Below, one piece after another: positions 8,351 to 16,798 of a stretch of DNA of 64,000 bases (position 1 is its first letter; each line of letters starts with the position of its first letter). Source of the stretch: JABDJX01 sp039942715 (GTDB lineage Bacteria; Pseudomonadota; Alphaproteobacteria; Rhodobacterales; Rhodobacteraceae); contig JBDVBY010000006.1 of NCBI GenBank assembly GCA_039942715.1, forward strand, positions 930,001 through 994,000, written 5' to 3'. The notes under the pieces are model-generated. The model searched no databases. It saw nothing but the letters and a program-made list of their open reading frames with translations, and had not been told where the DNA came from. The translations under genes and the position numbers were made by a program.

Positions 8351-10123
8351 TTACTCGGCTGCCATATCAGAGGCAGAGACGCCTGCAACCGCGACCGGCT
8401 TTTTCATCGCATCCCGACGGAACGGTTCACCAAGTTCCTGATTGATCATCGCTTCAATCAAGGTCGTGACGTTGTTTTCCATCTGATCCTTGATCGCTTG
8501 GTTCAAGGCTGCAGTCAGCTCTTCCTGCGTTCGGGCTACAACACCTTTGAGGCCACACGCCTGCGCAATTCCGGCGTAAGACACCTGTTCGTCAAGCTCG
8601 GTGCCAACAAAGTTGTCTTCAAACCAGAGGGTCGAATTGCGCTTTTCAGCACCCCATTGGTAGTTGCGGAATACGATGTGCGTCACAGCAGGCCATTCAC
8701 CACGACCAATCGCCGTCAGCTCGTTCACTGCGATCCCAAATGCGCCATCGCCGGAAAATCCGACAACCGGCGTTTCAGGCTTGCCAATCTTAGCACCCAC
8801 GACAGATGGCAAACCATATCCGCAGGGACCGAACAGCCCTGGAGCAAGATACTTGCGCCCATCGTCAAAGTCTGGGTACGCGTTGCCGATGGCGCAGTTG
8901 TTACCGATGTCCGAGCTGATGATCGCCTCGCGCGGAAGCGCCTGCTGAATTGCACGCCATGCCATGCGTGGGCTCATCCAATCTGGCTTGGCAGCACGCG
9001 CGCGCTGATTCCAAGTGGTGCCCGGATCGTCCTGCTCTTCGTTCATCGAGCTGAGTTCCTGCGCCCATTTTGACTTGGTAGTAGCGATCAGGTTCTTGCG
9101 ATCCTCGCGGCCAGCGTCGCCTGCAGTATCCTCAAGGTTGTTGCGGATGCCATTGGCCACCTTTGCCGCGTCCCCAACAATACCGATGGTGACCTTCTTC
9201 GTCAGACCGATACGGTCCGGGTTGATGTCGACCTGAATGATCTTGGCGTTTTCCGGCCAATAGTCGATGCCGTAACCGGGCAGCGTTGAAAACGGGTTAA
9301 GCCGCGTGCCAAGGGCCAAAACAACGTCAGCCTTTGAGATCAGCTCCATGCCTGCTTTTGAACCGTTGTAGCCTAGCGGACCTGCGAAAAGTGGGTGCGA
9401 TCCGGGGAATGCGTCGTTGTGCTGGTAGCCGACGCAAACCGGGGCGTCGAGCTGCTCGGCCAAAAGCCGTGATGCTTCAAGTCCACCTTCGGCCAGAACA
9501 ACGCCAGCACCATTTAGGATTACCGGAAATTTAGCGTCCGAGAGAAGTTTGGCAGCTTCGGCCACCGAGTTTTCGCCACCTGGGCTACGCTCGAATTCGA
9601 TGGGGTCAGGTATTTCGATGTCAACGACCTGCGTCCAGAAATCACGCGGCATGTTCAACTGAGCCGGCCCAGAAAGGCGCTTGGCCTGGCTAATCACACG
9701 AGTCAGAACTTCGGCAACGCGGGTTGGGTCACGGACCTCTTCCTGATAGGCGACCATGTCTTCGAACAGTTTCATCTGTTCGACTTCCTGAAAACCGCCC
9801 TGACCGATGGTCTTGTTGGCGGCCTGAGGTGTTACCAGCAACAGTGGCGTGTGGTTCCAGTAGGCAGTTTTTACGGCAGTCACAAAGTTTGTGATGCCAG
9901 GACCGTTTTGCGCGATCATCATCGACATTTCGCCAGTAGCGCGGGTGTAGCCGTCAGACATCATGCCTGCAGAGCCTTCGTGGGCACAGTCCCAGAACTT
10001 GATACCCGCGGTCGGGAACAAATCCGAGATCGGCATCATGGCCGATCCAATGATCCCAAAAGCGTGGCGGATGCCGTGCTTTTGCAGGACTTTGATGAAG
10101 GCTTCTTCTGTGGTCATTTTCAT
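8351..10123 (-). CDS. xsc: Sulfoacetaldehyde acetyltransferase Xsc
   Basis: A 590-residue thiamine-diphosphate enzyme. The conserved Glu lies in FWDCAHEGSAG, and the ThDP motif GDGAFGIAVNELTAIGRGEW is in the last third. The stretch NHTPLLLVTPQAANKTIGQG is characteristic of Xsc. The enzyme splits sulfoacetaldehyde with phosphate into sulfite and acetyl phosphate, the shared step in degrading taurine, isethionate and related C2 sulfonates. The ATG at 10123 has a GGGGAG ribosome-binding site; a longer in-frame start at 10225 is not needed. Transport and deamination genes are absent from the window, so the upstream sulfonate is unknown. Confidence 0.96.
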   Translation of the reverse strand: MKMTTEEAFIKVLQKHGIRHAFGIIGSAMMPISDLFPTAGIKFWDCAHEGSAGMMSDGYTRATGEMSMMIAQNGPGITNFVTAVKTAYWNHTPLLLVTPQAANKTIGQGGFQEVEQMKLFEDMVAYQEEVRDPTRVAEVLTRVISQAKRLSGPAQLNMPRDFWTQVVDIEIPDPIEFERSPGGENSVAEAAKLLSDAKFPVILNGAGVVLAEGGLEASRLLAEQLDAPVCVGYQHNDAFPGSHPLFAGPLGYNGSKAGMELISKADVVLALGTRLNPFSTLPGYGIDYWPENAKIIQVDINPDRIGLTKKVTIGIVGDAAKVANGIRNNLEDTAGDAGREDRKNLIATTKSKWAQELSSMNEEQDDPGTTWNQRARAAKPDWMSPRMAWRAIQQALPREAIISSDIGNNCAIGNAYPDFDDGRKYLAPGLFGPCGYGLPSVVGAKIGKPETPVVGFSGDGAFGIAVNELTAIGRGEWPAVTHIVFRNYQWGAEKRNSTLWFEDNFVGTELDEQVSYAGIAQACGLKGVVARTQEELTAALNQAIKDQMENNVTTLIEAMINQELGEPFRRDAMKKPVAVAGVSASDMAAE

Positions 10124-10180
10124 GGTGAGATTCTCCCCTGGAATGCTTGATTGTGATGTAGGCAGACACCCGTCCCCAAA

Positions 10181-10212
10181 GTAGGGCCAGATACATCTCC
10201 AGATAGGGCCAA
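10181..10212 (-). promoter_or_regulatory. Direct-repeat operator candidate upstream of xsc
   Basis: On the minus strand, TTGGCCCTAT (10212-10203) and CTGGCCCTAC (10190-10181) are near-identical direct repeats 22 bp apart, two helical turns, about 60-90 bp upstream of the xsc ATG. MocR/GntR-type regulators, including TauR of Rhodobacter, are known to use direct repeats of CTGG-type half sites. The regulator gene is not in the window, so assignment is inference. Confidence 0.45.
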
Positions 10213-10344
10213 AAGAGGGCGACAATCTTTGATGTTTTGCGTGGAACTATCACTCATTTGCGAACAATTACACATATTTAATTGGTGGTTAGGTCGAATC
10301 GGGTCATGGTGACGCATATTGGGTTGCTGCTGGGGGGCGGTGTT

Positions 10345-10689
10345 ATGTCGGAATTCCTACCAAAAGAAGTACGCGAAGGTCTTGTGATGGCGCGCAAGCA
10401 GAACCTGCGCCGCAAAAGCCGTATGCGGGTCACCACGGGTGAGACTACGTTCACTGTCCTTAGATATTGGGATACCGGTTTTGCGCTTGATGCCGAAGAA
10501 GCCCCGAACATGCGCGGTCTTGTGGACCTCTACGATGGGTCCCGCCACATGTCGCAGTGCCTGATCGTGGCCTCGCTCGAAGAGGGCGGCGAGCGTGTGT
10601 TTGAGTTCAAACGCGCAACAGTGGCTGATGACAAGGCACCGCTAGATTACGAGCGTAGTGGTCCGGTTGGCCTGATTGAGAAGCTTTAG
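10345..10689 (+). CDS. Conserved hypothetical protein, possibly PilZ-like
   Basis: 114 residues from the ATG at 10345, preceded by a G-rich tract that can serve as ribosome-binding site. An upstream in-frame start at 10282 is less likely. The N-terminus is basic (MARKQNLRRKSRMRV, about residues 12-26), followed by alternating strands such as FTVLRYWDTGFAL and GLVDLYDGSRHMSQCLIV. The RKxxR-then-beta pattern recalls PilZ domains, but no clear DxSxxG motif is visible. It is divergent from xsc. I recognise no function. Confidence 0.6.
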   Translation: MSEFLPKEVREGLVMARKQNLRRKSRMRVTTGETTFTVLRYWDTGFALDAEEAPNMRGLVDLYDGSRHMSQCLIVASLEEGGERVFEFKRATVADDKAPLDYERSGPVGLIEKL

Positions 10690-10888
10690 CCTCAAGCTGT
10701 AAGGTCATCTGCCGAGCCTCTGGTCGGGTCATATCCCTCGTTCTTTGGGAGTTCAGCAAAGAGTATCGGCCATCCTCTATCTTACCATCGGTTTTCTGTT
10801 GTCCGGTTTTTTGGCCTGTGGATTCTATGACCTCAACCGCGCAGAGCTTTGAAGTCTAAAACGTTGGCTCAAAGTCGATCTAAGCACC

Positions 10889-11860
10889 TCAATCGCCACG
10901 CCCGTGTGGCTCCATCCAGTCAATCACCGGGTTCGTCGGGATAATCCGATGTGGGTTAATCGTCTCGTGACTATAGTGATAGTGGCGCACGATGTGCTCA
11001 AAGTTCACTGTCTCTGCCACACCCGGCACTTGGTAAAGCTCTCGGGTATAAGCCCAAAGATTTGGATAGTCGATGACGCGGGCACGGTTACACTTGAAGT
11101 GCAAATGATAGACCAAATCAAACCGGAACAAGGTGGGGACAAGCCGCCAGTCCGCCTCGGTGATACGATCCCCCATTAGGTAGCGCTTCTCGCCAAGTCG
11201 CTCCTCAAGCCATTCCATCGTGTCAAAAAGCGCGTTCACAGCCTCATCATATGCCTCTTGCGAAGTGGCAAAGCCAGAGCGATAGACCCCATTGTTTAGA
11301 GTGTCGTAAATGCGCGTGTTCACCTCTTCGATCTCATCGCGCATCTCTATCGGCCAATAATCATCGGTGTTGCCGGTAAGATCGTTAAAGGCGCTGTTGA
11401 ACATGCGGATGATCTCGGCGCTTTCGTTTGAAACGATGGTTTCGCGTTTTTTGTCCCACAAGATTGGCACGGTCACACGGCTCGACACATCAGGCACCGC
11501 CTTGACGTACAGGTCGCGAGCAAATGGCAGCCCATAAAGTGCATCGCCTGTCGCCCCATGCGCATCCTTTTCAAAAGTCCAGCCGTCGCTCAACATGTCA
11601 GGGTGCACAACTGAGACAGTTATAAGATCAGTAAGGCCTTTCAACGCGCGAAAGATCAGTGTGCGGTGCGCCCAAGGACAGGCATAAGAAACATAAAGGT
11701 GATAGCGCCCGGCCTCGGCCCTAAAACCATCCGTCCCGGAGGGGCCAGCGCTGCCATCGGCGGTGATCCAGTTGCGAAACGCAGCGTCCTTGCGCACAAA
11801 TCGGCCATCCGAACTAGGGTACCAGACGTCCTGCCAAACACCGTCAACAAGCTTTCCCAT
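10889..11860 (-). CDS. Glutathionyl-hydroquinone reductase (YqjG/Ecm4 family GST)
   Basis: A 323-residue xi-class glutathione transferase. The catalytic cysteine lies in YACPWAHRTLIFRALKGL at about residue 60, followed by VVHP and W-rich segments and the C-terminal helical domain (MGDRITEADWRLVPTLFRFD). The family reduces glutathionyl-hydroquinones with glutathione in the cytosol. Length and motif order are normal. It is a single gene, divergent from the GSCFA gene. The downstream 200 bp holds no recognised gene except a doubtful 35-codon frame. Confidence 0.9.
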   Translation of the reverse strand: MGKLVDGVWQDVWYPSSDGRFVRKDAAFRNWITADGSAGPSGTDGFRAEAGRYHLYVSYACPWAHRTLIFRALKGLTDLITVSVVHPDMLSDGWTFEKDAHGATGDALYGLPFARDLYVKAVPDVSSRVTVPILWDKKRETIVSNESAEIIRMFNSAFNDLTGNTDDYWPIEMRDEIEEVNTRIYDTLNNGVYRSGFATSQEAYDEAVNALFDTMEWLEERLGEKRYLMGDRITEADWRLVPTLFRFDLVYHLHFKCNRARVIDYPNLWAYTRELYQVPGVAETVNFEHIVRHYHYSHETINPHRIIPTNPVIDWMEPHGRGD

Positions 11861-12008
11861 AGCGATCTCTCCTTTATCTTTTCATGCTTGATAGAGCGTG
11901 AACTGCCACAAAGTCACTTCCTAGAAGGCATCGAGGCCGTGTGCGCAAATGCACAAAGCCGCGCAAGTCAGGCCGTTTAACGCGCAGCACGCTCAGACTA
12001 GCACCGAG

Positions 12009-12030
12009 GCGCCTATTAATTTTTAGGCGC
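12009..12030. promoter_or_regulatory. Perfect inverted repeat GCGCCTA-N8-TAGGCGC
   Basis: GCGCCTA (12009-12015) and TAGGCGC (12024-12030) flank an AT-rich spacer in the 251-bp gap between the divergent reductase and GSCFA genes. A related repeat, TGCCTAA-TTT-TTAGGCA, lies upstream of glnB at 32593. It could be an operator or a weak terminator; no regulator is known. Confidence 0.35.
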
Positions 12031-12111
12031 GCGAAAAGGCCGTTTTGGGCCGCCGCGCAGCGTTGACCCGCCTGCCCGGATCAGGCACGTTCATCCTAAA
12101 AGGAGAGCAGC

Positions 12112-13329
12112 GTGTCAGAGACTGTCGAGCCAGACACAACCGCCGTCGATGTACCGTTCCAGCACACAAGCCGGAAAGGCCCCGACTACCGCACTTGGTT
12201 TCGCGGCGAGCACACCAATTTCAACCCGAAATTGGCACAAATCACAGGTGTTGATGGCCCGACACGCTTTGTGCTGGATGGTTGGCTACCTGACGCGCCG
12301 CTGATCGACAAAGACACGCAAATTACCGCCTTTGGGTCTTGCTTTGCTGCCAACATTTCCAATTGGCTGAGCCAGCGGAACTTTCGCGTTCTCAACAAGG
12401 CCGATGATGCAACGCGCGCTTATGTTGTGACGATGGGCGAAGGGATGGTAAATTCCTTCGTTATCCGCCAGCAGTTTGAATGGGCTTGGGAAAACAAGGT
12501 TTTCGAACAAGCACTTTGGCACGGATACAAGGCTGAAGAATACGGCTATGACGAAGAGATCAGGCTGGAAACCAAGCGTATCTTTGACGAAACCGACGTT
12601 TTCATCCTGACCTTTGGCCTATCGGAAGTCTGGTACGATGAGCCCACTGGCAATGTCTTTTGGCGCACCATCCCTAAGGAAAACTACGACCCAGAAAGGC
12701 ACAAATTCCGCCTTTCGACAGTTGACGAGAACCGTGAAAACATTCGCGCGATTTATGATCTGATCCGCCGCTATCGGCCCGACGCAAAAGTGATTGTTAC
12801 CTTATCGCCCGTGCCGTTGATTGCCACTTTCCGCGATGTGTCGTGCATCTCGGCAAACTCGGTTTCAAAGGCCACGTTGCGTGTCGCAATTGACGAAGTC
12901 GTGCGCGACGTGCGCGACGAAGGGCACCTTTATTATTGGCCGTCCTACGAGATGGTAACTGACGTTTTCAAAAGCCCCTTCCGCCCGGACAGACGCCATA
13001 TCCGCCCAATCGTGCTGGACCATATCATGCGACTCTTTGAGACGGCATGGTGCAAAGACAACGGCGTTTCTGAAACCGAGCTTTTGGAATCTTGGGTCAC
13101 CGCCAATATCGCATCGGGCTTGTTGCCAGCAGATCTTCAACCGCTCATCAACAAACGCCGCCCCTTCCCGCTTCGCAGATATCTCGCTGAAGCGCCCGCC
13201 TTCCATTCCGATGCGGACATAGACAAGGCTATCCGTCAGATGCTTCAAACCCTTCGTCGCCTGTGGCGTCAGGAACGAAATGCAGCAGAAGCGGACGCCG
13301 AAGCACAAGAAGATCTCGAAGAAACTTGA
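12112..13329 (+). CDS. GSCFA domain protein
   Basis: 405 residues. The family signature reads FGSCFAANISNWL at about residues 73-85, the basis of the GSCFA name, within an SGNH-like esterase fold; further blocks are FILTFGLSEVWYDE and VIVTLSPVPLIATF. The last 40 residues are charged and acidic. The GTG start at 12112 has AGGAG 7 bp upstream. Family members are thought to be hydrolases, sometimes linked to surface polysaccharide, but the substrate is unknown. It appears monocistronic. Confidence 0.85.
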   Translation: MSETVEPDTTAVDVPFQHTSRKGPDYRTWFRGEHTNFNPKLAQITGVDGPTRFVLDGWLPDAPLIDKDTQITAFGSCFAANISNWLSQRNFRVLNKADDATRAYVVTMGEGMVNSFVIRQQFEWAWENKVFEQALWHGYKAEEYGYDEEIRLETKRIFDETDVFILTFGLSEVWYDEPTGNVFWRTIPKENYDPERHKFRLSTVDENRENIRAIYDLIRRYRPDAKVIVTLSPVPLIATFRDVSCISANSVSKATLRVAIDEVVRDVRDEGHLYYWPSYEMVTDVFKSPFRPDRRHIRPIVLDHIMRLFETAWCKDNGVSETELLESWVTANIASGLLPADLQPLINKRRPFPLRRYLAEAPAFHSDADIDKAIRQMLQTLRRLWRQERNAAEADAEAQEDLEET

Positions 13330-13335
13330 GATTGC

Positions 13336-13349
13336 GTGCAAGTTTGCAC
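13336..13349. promoter_or_regulatory. Palindrome GTGCAA-GT-TTGCAC upstream of VOC dioxygenase
   Basis: A perfect 6-bp inverted repeat with a 2-bp centre, starting 7 bp after the GSCFA stop and about 80 bp before the dioxygenase ATG. Its position fits an operator for the downstream gene. No regulator gene is adjacent, so the role is inferred from symmetry alone. Confidence 0.35.
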
Positions 13350-13428
13350 AATAGTTATGCAATTAGGCGCAATTTAACAATTCTTCGCACATGCTATCTA
13401 TGTCTCAACAGAATTCAGGAGACAGCAG

Positions 13429-14358
13429 ATGATTAGCCAGGTCAAAGGTTTGCACCACGTCACGTCACTCGCGTCGAAAGCCGCCCCCAACAACGCTTTT
13501 TTTACAAACACTTTGGGCCTGCGCCGTATCAAGCAAACCGTGAACTTTGATGCACCAGACGTCTATCACCTTTACTACGGCGACGAAGAGGGCACGCCCG
13601 GTTCAGTGATGACATACTTCCCGTTCCCAAATGCCGCACGCGGTCGGCGTGGCACGGGCGAAGTCGGGCGCACTTCGTTTTCTGTTCCAAAAGGAACGCT
13701 CAATGCTTGGTCAGACCGCCTCGCCAGCCAAAACGTCAAAGGCCTTGGCACTGACACGCGCTTTGACGACCATCGCTTGTTGTTTGATGGACCAGATGGC
13801 GACGCTTTTGCTTTGGTCGAAACAAGTGATGATGCGCGCGCGCCATGGACCGGAAACGGTGTCTCCCAAGACATTGCAATCCGCGGCTTTCATTCGACTG
13901 ACATGCGCCTCGCCGATGAAGGCGCCAGCGCCGAGCTTTTGCGCTACATGGGCTATGAGGAAATCGACCAGAAAGATAATGTGATCCGGTTCGCTGTTCC
14001 AAACGGCAATGAAGCCAACGTGATCGATATCGAAACCATCAACGGAGCAGATCAGGCCGGGCAAGGCGCAGGCTCCGTCCATCACATCGCCTTTGCAGTC
14101 GAAAACCGCGCACGCCAGTTAGAAGTACGCGAAGCACTTCTTGATACTGGCTATGCCGTAACTCCAGTAATTGACCGCGATTATTTCTGGGCGATCTATT
14201 TCCGCACTCCCGGCGGCGTTCTGTTCGAAGTGGCCACAAACGAACCCGGATTTGCCACCGATGAAGACACTGCACATCTAGGCGAAGTGCTGCAGTTGCC
14301 CTCTCAGCACGCGCATTTGCGCGAAACACTGGAGCGCTCGCTAGAGCCGTTGTCATGA
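13429..14358 (+). CDS. VOC-family ring-cleaving dioxygenase (MhqO/LinE-like)
   Basis: 309 residues with two vicinal-oxygen-chelate modules: the first opens with VKGLHHVTSLAS, the second with IAIRGFHSTDMRLAD at about residue 148. Metal-ligand candidates are His in LHHVT, His in VHHIAFAV and Glu in GVLFEVATNEPGF. Family members cleave hydroquinone-type rings with Fe(II), or act as glyoxalase-like enzymes. An AGGAG site precedes the ATG at 13429. The nearby glutathionyl-hydroquinone reductase makes quinone detoxification a plausible theme, but the two are not in one operon. Confidence 0.8.
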   Translation: MISQVKGLHHVTSLASKAAPNNAFFTNTLGLRRIKQTVNFDAPDVYHLYYGDEEGTPGSVMTYFPFPNAARGRRGTGEVGRTSFSVPKGTLNAWSDRLASQNVKGLGTDTRFDDHRLLFDGPDGDAFALVETSDDARAPWTGNGVSQDIAIRGFHSTDMRLADEGASAELLRYMGYEEIDQKDNVIRFAVPNGNEANVIDIETINGADQAGQGAGSVHHIAFAVENRARQLEVREALLDTGYAVTPVIDRDYFWAIYFRTPGGVLFEVATNEPGFATDEDTAHLGEVLQLPSQHAHLRETLERSLEPLS

Positions 14359-14402
14359 TCTAAGCGACCTAGAATTTGTTTGCTCAATCAAAAACACAAA
14401 TG

Positions 14403-14433
14403 GCCGCTCTAAAAAGAGCGGCTTTTCTTTTGC
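14403..14433 (+). terminator. Rho-independent terminator after VOC dioxygenase
   Basis: Perfect 8-bp stem GCCGCTCT/AGAGCGGC with an AAAA loop, followed by TTTTCTTTT. It lies 45 bp after the dioxygenase stop and before the TPR gene. Confidence 0.9.
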
Positions 14434-14478
14434 GAACCGCGCACCATCTTAAGGCTATGAAACATGAAAGGCTCTGAC

Positions 14479-15012
14479 ATGCGCATCGTTGCTGTACTCT
14501 CATTTGCTTTACTCGCATCGCCTGTCTTGGCCGTTGGCTTAGACGACGACACACCACCAACGCCCACAGAAACGACAACTGTGTGCGAAGGCGATCAAAT
14601 CTACGATGAGAAAACAGAATCCTGCGTTTCAGCTGACAGCCAATCTTGGAACGACACCGAACGTTACGACGCCGTACGAGAATTGGCCTACGCCGGAGAA
14701 TATTCCCGCGCGCAAAATGTAATGGCCACAGCTGATGTCTCAAACGATCCGCGTTTCCTGAACTACCAAGGATTTATCCACCGCAAACAAGGGGACATGG
14801 AAAAAGCCATGGCTTTTTACAATAAAGCATTGGCGATCAGCCCCGATTATCATCTTGCACGCTCTTATATGGGCCAAGGTTTGTTTGCTGTAGGCGACAT
14901 TGAAGGCGCACGCGCACAATTAAGCGAGATTGCAGCCCGTGGTGGCAAAAACAGTTGGCCGCATCGCGCGCTGTTGATGACATTAAACAACGTCAAAGGC
15001 GGCAGTTACTAA
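14479..15012 (+). CDS. Exported tetratricopeptide-repeat protein
   Basis: About 177 residues. A signal peptide MRIVAVLSFALLASPVLA ends near residue 18. A short acidic, Thr/Pro-rich segment and CEGDQIYDEKTESC (two Cys that could pair) follow. TPR-like helices then run from about 60 to 150, including FLNYQGFIHRKQGDMEKAMA and YNKALAISPDYHLARSYMGQG. The start at 14479 is preferred over the ATG at 14464 because of AAAGG spacing. Probably a periplasmic scaffold; partner unknown. Confidence 0.8.
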   Translation: MRIVAVLSFALLASPVLAVGLDDDTPPTPTETTTVCEGDQIYDEKTESCVSADSQSWNDTERYDAVRELAYAGEYSRAQNVMATADVSNDPRFLNYQGFIHRKQGDMEKAMAFYNKALAISPDYHLARSYMGQGLFAVGDIEGARAQLSEIAARGGKNSWPHRALLMTLNNVKGGSY

Positions 15013-15016
15013 AGCG

Positions 15017-16174
15017 CTACCTGAACATCGGCGGGCGGGCATCTGTCCACTTGCCCTCCGCCTTGCCACTTTCCGCCACGGCATAGACTGCCGCCATGGA
15101 CCGCAACCCATCCTCGGCCCGCGGATAAAGCGATGATGCCGGATCAGCTTCCCGCCCATCTTTGCGTGCACGTATCGCCTCGGCCAAATCGGTGTAAATG
15201 TTGGCAAACGCCAGCGGCATTCCCTCCGCATGTCCAACTGTGACCCGACTCGCGCGGTCTGCTTCGGGCGAAAGGTTCCCGGCTCCGCGCTCGATCACTT
15301 CCAGGCGCTGATTAAGCGGCATCCAAAAAAGCTGGTTCGGCTGCTCTTGGCTCCACCGCATTCCGCCTTTTTCACCAAACACCTGAATCTCAAGCCCGTG
15401 TTGGCGTCCAATCGCAACCGAGCTGGTCCAAAGTCGGCCAACGGCCCCACCTGACATGCGAAAATTCACCATCGCATCATCTTCTAATTCGCGACTGGCC
15501 AAACAAGACACTGTATCAGCTGATAGCTTTTCGACCTCTTGGCCGGTCACAAAAGACGCCATATGCATCGCATGGATCCCGCAATCGGCAAATTGCGCCG
15601 ACACGCCCGCTTGCGCCGGATCGTAGCGCCAGCGCACACGTGGATTGTCCGCGTCCGCTTCATCTGCGTGATGCCCATGGGCAAAGTTAGCAACCACCAA
15701 GCGCACACGCCCCAAATCACCGCGCGCCACCATCGCCCGCATGTGCCGCACCAAGGCGTAACCGGTATACCCGTAATTCACTGCGCAAATCCGACCAGCC
15801 TCACGGGCAAGGTTCACAATCTCTTCGCCCTCTTCCACAGTGATAGTCATCGGTTTTTCGCAAAGTACGTCAAACCCTTCGGACAAAAACGCTTTGGCAA
15901 TCTCGAAATGCGTCGCATTGGGCGTGGCCACAGTCACGAGATCAACGCGGTCGCTACGATCTTTCTCGCCTGCCAACATCTCGCGCCAGTCGCCATAGGC
16001 TCGATCTGCTGCAATCCCCAAGCTTTGCGCATAAGCGCGCCCTTCTTCAGCACGGTGGTCCAATGCGCCCGCAGAAAAAGTGAATTCACCGTCAACAGCG
16101 GCGCCAAGACGATGCGCAGGCCCAATCTGACTGCCCTCACCGCCGCCAATCATGCCCCAATTCAATTTTGCCAT
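15017..16174 (-). CDS. Gfo/Idh/MocA-family oxidoreductase
   Basis: 385 residues. The N-terminal Rossmann fold opens with WGMIGGGEGSQIGPAHR, and the family CEKPM motif (EKP lysine) is near residue 100. The C-terminal alpha/beta domain includes SAQFADCGIHAMHMASFVTG. These NAD(P)-dependent enzymes act on sugars, inositols or sugar acids. The ATG at 16174 with GGGAG upstream is chosen over a longer frame. It converges on the TPR gene with only 4 bp between stops. The substrate cannot be told from the neighbours. Confidence 0.88.
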   Translation of the reverse strand: MAKLNWGMIGGGEGSQIGPAHRLGAAVDGEFTFSAGALDHRAEEGRAYAQSLGIAADRAYGDWREMLAGEKDRSDRVDLVTVATPNATHFEIAKAFLSEGFDVLCEKPMTITVEEGEEIVNLAREAGRICAVNYGYTGYALVRHMRAMVARGDLGRVRLVVANFAHGHHADEADADNPRVRWRYDPAQAGVSAQFADCGIHAMHMASFVTGQEVEKLSADTVSCLASRELEDDAMVNFRMSGGAVGRLWTSSVAIGRQHGLEIQVFGEKGGMRWSQEQPNQLFWMPLNQRLEVIERGAGNLSPEADRASRVTVGHAEGMPLAFANIYTDLAEAIRARKDGREADPASSLYPRAEDGLRSMAAVYAVAESGKAEGKWTDARPPMFR

Positions 16175-16337
16175 GCGCTCATCTCCCTTCAAACGTCCAG
16201 AGCGCCTACGCCCAGAGACAGGACCGATCAAGACACAAGATGCCAACTCGTTTCATTTAATCTCACCAGATTTCTTCTATCTGAAAATACTTTGGGGAAT
16301 TGAGCATAGGCCAAGGGGGCAACACGCCCCATGTCTG

Positions 16338-16366
16338 CAAAAGAAAAGACCGCCCATCGGGCGGCC
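16338..16366 (-). terminator. Rho-independent terminator of rpmJ
   Basis: On the minus strand, stem CCGCCC-GAT-GGGCGG followed by TCTTTTCTTTT, about 30 bp downstream of the rpmJ stop. Confidence 0.85.
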
Positions 16367-16395
16367 CTTTAAACAGCTCTATACCTTGGACGGCC

Positions 16396-16521
16396 TTAGC
16401 CCTGACGGGCTTTGAACCGGCGCTGTGTTTTGTTGATCACATAAACACGGCCCTTGCGGCGCACCACACGGCAATCACGATGCCGGGCTTTCAGCGAGCG
16501 GAGCGAGTTGCGAACTTTCAT
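16396..16521 (-). CDS. rpmJ: 50S ribosomal protein L36
   Basis: 41 residues, MKVRNSLRSLKARHRDCRVV followed by RRKGRVYVINKTQRRFKARQG, a very basic L36. It matches the variant of this length that lacks the full set of zinc cysteines (only one Cys, at residue 17). The ATG at 16521 has GAGGAG upstream. A spurious in-frame extension reaches toward the tRNA and is not used. It is a single gene with its own terminator. Confidence 0.95.
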   Translation of the reverse strand: MKVRNSLRSLKARHRDCRVVRRKGRVYVINKTQRRFKARQG

Positions 16522-16596
16522 GTCACGTCTCCTCATATCTCGGCGCGCATGCGCCTTTGTTTCCAATTTAGCTTCAGTTGCCCAAAGCTGCGACAA

Positions 16597-16671
16597 TGGT
16601 GGACGATACTGGGATCGAACCAGTGACCCCTTCGATGTCAACGAAGTGCTCTACCGCTGAGCTAATCGTCC
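16597..16671 (-). tRNA. tRNA-Val (GAC)
   Basis: 75 nt including an encoded CCA. Acceptor GGACGAT/ATCGTCC, D-stem GCTC/GAGC, anticodon stem CTTCG/CGAAG with loop TTGACAT (anticodon GAC), T-stem ACTGG/CCAGT with TTCGATC loop. Confidence 0.96.
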
Positions 16672-16798
16672 TAATAAACAAGACGCGGAGAAGACTCCGC
16701 GCCACAGATGGGCTCTATAATCCCAAGCGTCCTTCACATCAAGGGCTTTTGGATCGTGAAAATAGCGTTTAAGATGACCAGCGGATAAGGAGTTTATC

